Shown: piece after piece, positions 59,401-64,000 of the stretch
Position numbering within the stretch: the stretch's first letter is position 1
How the letters are laid out: the number at the start of each line of letters is the position of its first letter
Origin: Apostichopus japonicus
Taxonomy: Eukaryota > Echinodermata > Holothuroidea > Aspidochirotida > Stichopodidae
Assembly (NCBI RefSeq): GCF_037975245.1
Contig: NC_092576.1
Span: 35,926,611 to 35,990,610, forward strand
Direction: 5' to 3'
DNA length: 64,000 nucleotides
The notes under the pieces: generated by a model
What the model was told of the DNA's origin: nothing
The model's database searches: none
Seen by the model: the letters and a program-made list of their open reading frames with translations, nothing else
Position numbers and translations under genes: made by a program

Positions 59401-61348
59401 TTAATTGTGTAACATTTAATACAATAATTTTGCCATCCATGATATACTATATAATGTTAAATGAGTGTCCGTTATGTTCTACAATGTATACGTACTTATC
59501 GGAACAGTGGAGTCCAAATGATTTCATTTAAATCCCTATCGATTCAAGCGTACAATTATATATCTTATAACGAATATGGGCTAAAAAATTCGACTTGCTC
59601 CTTCATACAAAAGGGGCTGGCTACCCGCCTGATATTTCTGGAACTTGCTTGTATTGTGATTCCAACATCTTAATTACAAATAAAGGTGTAATGTCCATTA
59701 GTGTGTACCAGGACGAGTACAAACCTCTTGGCACCGGTACGTGTACTTCATATTGTACAATTGTCGATTCTGGACAATAGTGCGAGTGTGAGTGCAAGTG
59801 TTTGGCTTATATGACCTTTTAATATAGAGATATGTGCATTAAACGCTGATGCCGTTTGACGGGCACCCAGGAAGACACATCTTATCCAAGAGTCTAAACT
59901 AGTTAAACGGAAGATTCCAACAGTACATTAGAGTTGTAACTAACATCCTAAGTATGCATGGTCCTAATTGAGAGAAATCCATTTATCTCTAAGCCTTTGT
60001 CAGTTATTTCAAAACAAATGCTAACAACTTTCTAACGTACAAACTATGGTTGCTGAGAAGAAGCAGTAGGCAAGGTGAAAATTAGATGGAAGGAAAGGAA
60101 ATAACACTGTTAGTCCGCGTATGTCTAATGCACAAGCAAAGTCAGATATCTCAAATAGAAGATTACACGAGCTTCTGCAGCGTTGCCGCTCTTGTTTTAA
60201 CAATACAGTAATCCGTACACAATCCTACGGATATCTGTGTGTACTCATGCTTAAAACCAATTTAAGGTTCATTAATCTTTACAGTGGTGTATAATTGACT
60301 TTTCCACTGATCTGCGTATGACGTTTTATGTTACACCTTCGAATCACAAACCTCCATTTTCTTGTAGAATAAACAGAAGTCTGATACACAAATTAATAAC
60401 AACACTCCTTTCCTATGGAAAGTAATACCGAAACTGAAGCTCTCATGACTTATTCACGTTGTATCGTTTTACCCTCTTTTGTAAATCTTCTGTTCAATGT
60501 CTTCCATGACACATCTCTGATCTTTATAATAAACAACTTTAGCGAAGCGACCTGCTAATGCGATACTTTTCCAAAGTACCTGTCATTTGACACGCAAAAT
60601 GAAATAACTCGGATGCTTTAACACCGAGTTTGCCAAACATTCAGTCAATTCCACCACTCTCACATTCCCATTCCACCCTTAGATTTGAATTTCCACTTCT
60701 CATAAGTCTCTTCTACAAAAACTAAAACAACTTGTTTATAATTCATTTGATAGAACACTCTTCTGATATATTTAGCCGTGTCTTATCCCTTTTCCCGACC
60801 CCTCCAGTCGCCCCGGTAACCCTCATTACATTATTCACAGCAGAATTTGTTTATTCAAGAATAAAATCAGTTTACTATCATTTCGTTGTTATTAATAATT
60901 GTGAAGCAAGACGTCAAAATTTGTATCAAATGTCACACATTCAGACTTTTATTATATAGCACTACTATATCTCCTATAACATATCTTTGTCACTATATTT
61001 CCAGACGATTCGGGGTAAGCTTATTATATCTGGGGAATAAGTGGTAACAAAGCTTTACGTGCAATTAAGTGTACTTTATTGACAATTCGCAGCTATTCTA
61101 CTTCAGGGTATGATATTGATTGCTAAATCACTAAAAACTAGTTCGATATCTTTATGTTGGGTGTGTTCATACAAATGGCTAGGTGACAAAATATCAACGG
61201 CTGAACGAACAACACAAACACGAGCACGAACACGATCTAAACGTAAAATGACCTCGTTATACTATGTACAAGTTTAATATTGTTAAATGCCATTAGAACT
61301 ACGTGTTGGCTGTACACCAACGCGGGTTGACGCCATTGTCGTTATTTC
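59401..61348. other. No feature recognised
   Basis: AT-rich sequence without exon structure that I can support. Confidence 0.4.
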
Positions 61349-61443
61349 TATATAACCATCGGCTTAAAGATTCCATCGCTTATGCGAGAACTGTTTATCA
61401 TCAATCTGTATTAACGAAAGTATCTGGCAGAAGTATCTTACTG
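61349..61443 (+). promoter_or_regulatory. Candidate promoter and 5' UTR exon
   Basis: TATATAA at 61,349-61,355, then about 90 bp ending in TTACTG|GTAAGTG, a strong donor. It could be the non-coding first exon of gene F or of another plus-strand transcript. Confidence 0.3.
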
Positions 61444-62843
61444 GTAAGTGAAGCATTTAAGGTTATGTAGCAACTGTATTTAATAAACCAACCACACATA
61501 TGGATAAGTTATCTTTACTGCTATGACGTATCCTGTTATGATTGGTCTGGTGGTGCGGTTTTTGTCCACATCTACTGGATCCTGCTATAAGTTATTTTTA
61601 TTAAGCAGCCTGCTCTATCTATGATTTTTTTTCTTCAGGTATCTACCCAGCAAAGCAAATGCATTGCCTTTCCGAAACAATCCATTTCGGATAGGAAGTC
61701 TTAAAAAGTAAAGGAAATGTCGTTTGTCAATAGAGAATATTCCCCAAACTTCTAAATCGTATGGTTTTCTTTATCCAACTTGGTCAACACAAAGTGATTG
61801 TTATGGAACGCAGAGTTATATAAATCAATGTTTTGTATATTACGCTGCTTGCCAAGTACATATGCTTACATTAAATTGCCCCCCCCCCTTCCCAATTAAA
61901 AAAAAACAGAACTGGCTTAAACTAGTCTTTGAGTATATTTATGATGATGAACGTTTTCAACCGTTCAACCATTTAACAGGTTATTTTTTAACCGTTCAAT
62001 CCACATTTCATCTTTGGGCTCTGTGTATATACATTATCGATTTTGTGAAATAACAAATATTGTTTATTACTCGTTAACCTATATGCATGTATGTTGCACA
62101 GATTGAAATATAATAGCTGCGACTTTTTAATAAAACTATTTAGCAGATCATCAAGTAAAACAATCTGGTCGATCGGAAAGAAAGTGACAAAGAAAGGATT
62201 GTCACCATTAATTATTACGATCATATAATATTTTTAAGTAAAGTTACCCAGGAAAGAACCTGGGCACGAAAACCAAACTACCAAACAAGTGACCCGCTCT
62301 CAACCCCAGTCCCCTTGCATCGGAACTGTGTGATCATCGTCGGGAGTGCATGACCATTCCCCTGGAAAGGGACCAGGTACTACACATGGTATTAGCCAAA
62401 AGGCCAAGAAGCGATCAAATAATTGTAAACTAGTTAGGTATTGCTTCTCCGTTCATATATATATTGTATTTCTCACTCCGGTCTATACACTGAACACCTA
62501 TAAAATACAACATATTGAGTATAATCCCTTTAACTGTTTTCTAAACAACAACAACAACACCCTAAACATATGCAGATATGTAGTATGAATGTAGGTCAAT
62601 GATAGTATTGACTTACTAAAGCCGCATCTCTCTTAATTATACTATGAAACCCTGTTTTTAACATTTAACCCTCACAAAATACCAAAAAAAAAGAGACAAC
62701 ATGAATATTCATGCTATGACTGCCTATGTAGCACAGTAAGCTGTTGTATATCTTAATACGGAGGAGTATAAAGACTATCCACTAGAGGCTGATAACTTCA
62801 AAGGTGTACATTTTGCGGTGTGTCTGTGTGTTAGCGGGAACGC
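61444..62843. other. No gene recognised
   Basis: Possible first intron of a plus-strand gene. C run near 61,879-61,888. A frame at 61,724-62,053 has no support. Confidence 0.35.
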
Positions 62844-63030
62844 GATGATGATGACGACGGTGACGACGGTGACGACGGTGACGACGGTGACGACGGTGAC
62901 GATGGTGACGATGGTGACGATGGTGACGACGATGACGATGGTGACGATGGTGACGATGGTGACGACGGTGACGACGTTGACGATGGTGACGATGGTGATT
63001 GTGATGGTGGTGGTGGTGATGATGATGATG
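62844..63030. repeat. GACGGT/GATGGT microsatellite
   Basis: About 30 copies of the hexamer GACGRT (GACGGT, GATGGT), ending in GATGATGATG. It stays open in several frames and yields His/Arg, Thr/Val or Met/Thr runs. These are artefacts. Confidence 0.97.
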
Positions 63031-63439
63031 AAGCCTAATTGTAGTAATATACTTCGGGAATAACAGCGAATCTCCGTCACTAAACAACATAGCGGTGTAA
63101 TGTCTAGCTTCATGTACTTGTTGGATTTAACTTATGCTGTGTTATATTAAGTTGGTCGAAGGTGCCCAAGAACACGCGACAACCCATTTTGTAACTGCTA
63201 TTATTGGTGAGAGTTTCTATAAACACCGTGACCAACATTTGCCGTTTTTCCAACTGGCAATTGACAGTATGCGACTTCTACGAACTAAATATATTCCCGG
63301 TTAACATATATCATCAGTCTAGGGGATATACGTTTGCATATTGCCTAAACGAACAGTTAACATAGATCAGTTGTTCATTAGAGATCATCATATGTTCAGT
63401 GTGAGGTTGTCAGATTCAAGAAAATACATGTTGACCAAC

Positions 63440-63482
63440 TATATAAACTTATGTCTGAGCAGTCAGCTCGATTTCAGCAGAG
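63440..63482 (+). promoter_or_regulatory. Candidate core promoter of gene F
   Basis: TATATAAA at 63,440-63,447 and an initiator-like GTCAGC about 25 bp downstream, with a possible donor AGA|GTGAGC at 63,481. Placed about 400 bp before the first coding exon of gene F. Confidence 0.4.
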
Positions 63483-63879
63483 TGAGCTAAGTGTTGGAAT
63501 ATGTAGATACAAAATGCTTTCTCGTACATAAATAACACACAAGCCTCATTTGTGATAATTCATACTACAACAATGCATCGCTGGTAACTCGTTATTCTTC
63601 GTTTCATCCCTCAACATCATCAACCTCAAGGAACCATTTTGAGCAAAAGCATTTCCTGTGATATATACCTTCAATCCGTTTGGGATAATACGCCGATGTT
63701 AAATTATTTTGTAATTCTTTTACACGTTCTGACGTCGTTTGGAAGGCCGTAAAGGTTTCCACTTAACTAAACCATCGGTTTAAAATGATAAACAACCATG
63801 ATAACTAAATTTATAACTATAATGCTATATATCAATTTTCAAAAAAAATATAAACGCTACATTATTCAAATTTTCATAG

Positions 63880-63939
63880 GTATGATGGCTACCAATAGTA
63901 AGAATGTGGAAGAAACAGCTAAGGAGAAGAATTCAACAG
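63880..63939 (+). CDS. Gene F: first coding exon (partial gene)
   Basis: Acceptor TTTTCATAG, then GT and ATG at 63,882, then 19 codons reading MMATNSKNVEETAKEKNST and a CAG|GTATGA donor in phase 1. Hydrophilic N-terminus; the rest of the gene is beyond the right edge, so the product is unknown. A ~20-codon exon with good borders on both sides is suggestive but not proof. Confidence 0.45.
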
Positions 63940-64000
63940 GTATGATTGTCTATATAATGAATAGCCATTGGAAAGTTCACATCATCAAACAAACGTCAAC

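Noticed and set aside
62775-63113. His-rich or Val/Thr-rich proteins across the GACGGT repeat
   Set aside because: Open in several frames only because the hexamer repeat lacks stops.

Overview
The window is eukaryotic nuclear DNA from an animal: AT-rich, short exons separated by long introns with GT/AG borders, tRNA-derived SINEs, LINE and hAT-like debris, and large satellite blocks. The repeat style and the gene families suggest a marine invertebrate deuterostome, most likely an echinoderm such as a sea cucumber. That is inference. Genes were built by hand from splice signals, exon phase and family motifs, so exon edges are predictions.

Left part (1-15.2 kb): gene A on the minus strand, start codon near 14,783 and running off the left edge, with introns full of repeats (73-bp and 35-bp satellites, a ~400-bp repeat rich in AGGTCA half-sites, a MITE-like element, two SINEs).

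Centre (15,206-46,140): this appears to be one ~30.9-kb transposon. It has 192-bp terminal inverted repeats (about 93% identical by eye) starting CACCCGATT, and the direct repeat ACAGTCG immediately outside both ends. Inside, all on the minus strand, are gene D (44.1-44.8 kb, C-terminal exons, unknown), gene C (32.7-42.9 kb, an intron-rich KDZ-family transposase with a Cys/His cluster and the DDE-type motifs), and gene B (18.6-28.9 kb). Gene B joins a homeodomain-like region, an HMG-box-like region and a TFII-I (GTF2I) type region with at least one I-repeat. A KDZ transposon carrying a TFII-I-like regulator is the strongest candidate here for an undescribed system.

Right part (46.1-64 kb): two MITEs beside the element (one with a perfect 8-bp target duplication), a 300-bp tandem duplication, an OB-fold-like minus-strand exon (gene E), a non-LTR retrotransposon 3' end, an endonuclease-domain fragment, two arrays built from the TACCGCGGTA palindrome, a GACGGT-type microsatellite, and the first coding exon of a plus-strand gene (gene F) near the right edge.

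Several exons are one base out of phase, often at A or T runs: A8 in gene B exon 2, A8 in gene C exon 14, A5 in gene E, and a non-homopolymer site in gene C exon 3. Either this assembly has single-base indels or these genes are decaying; raw reads would tell.
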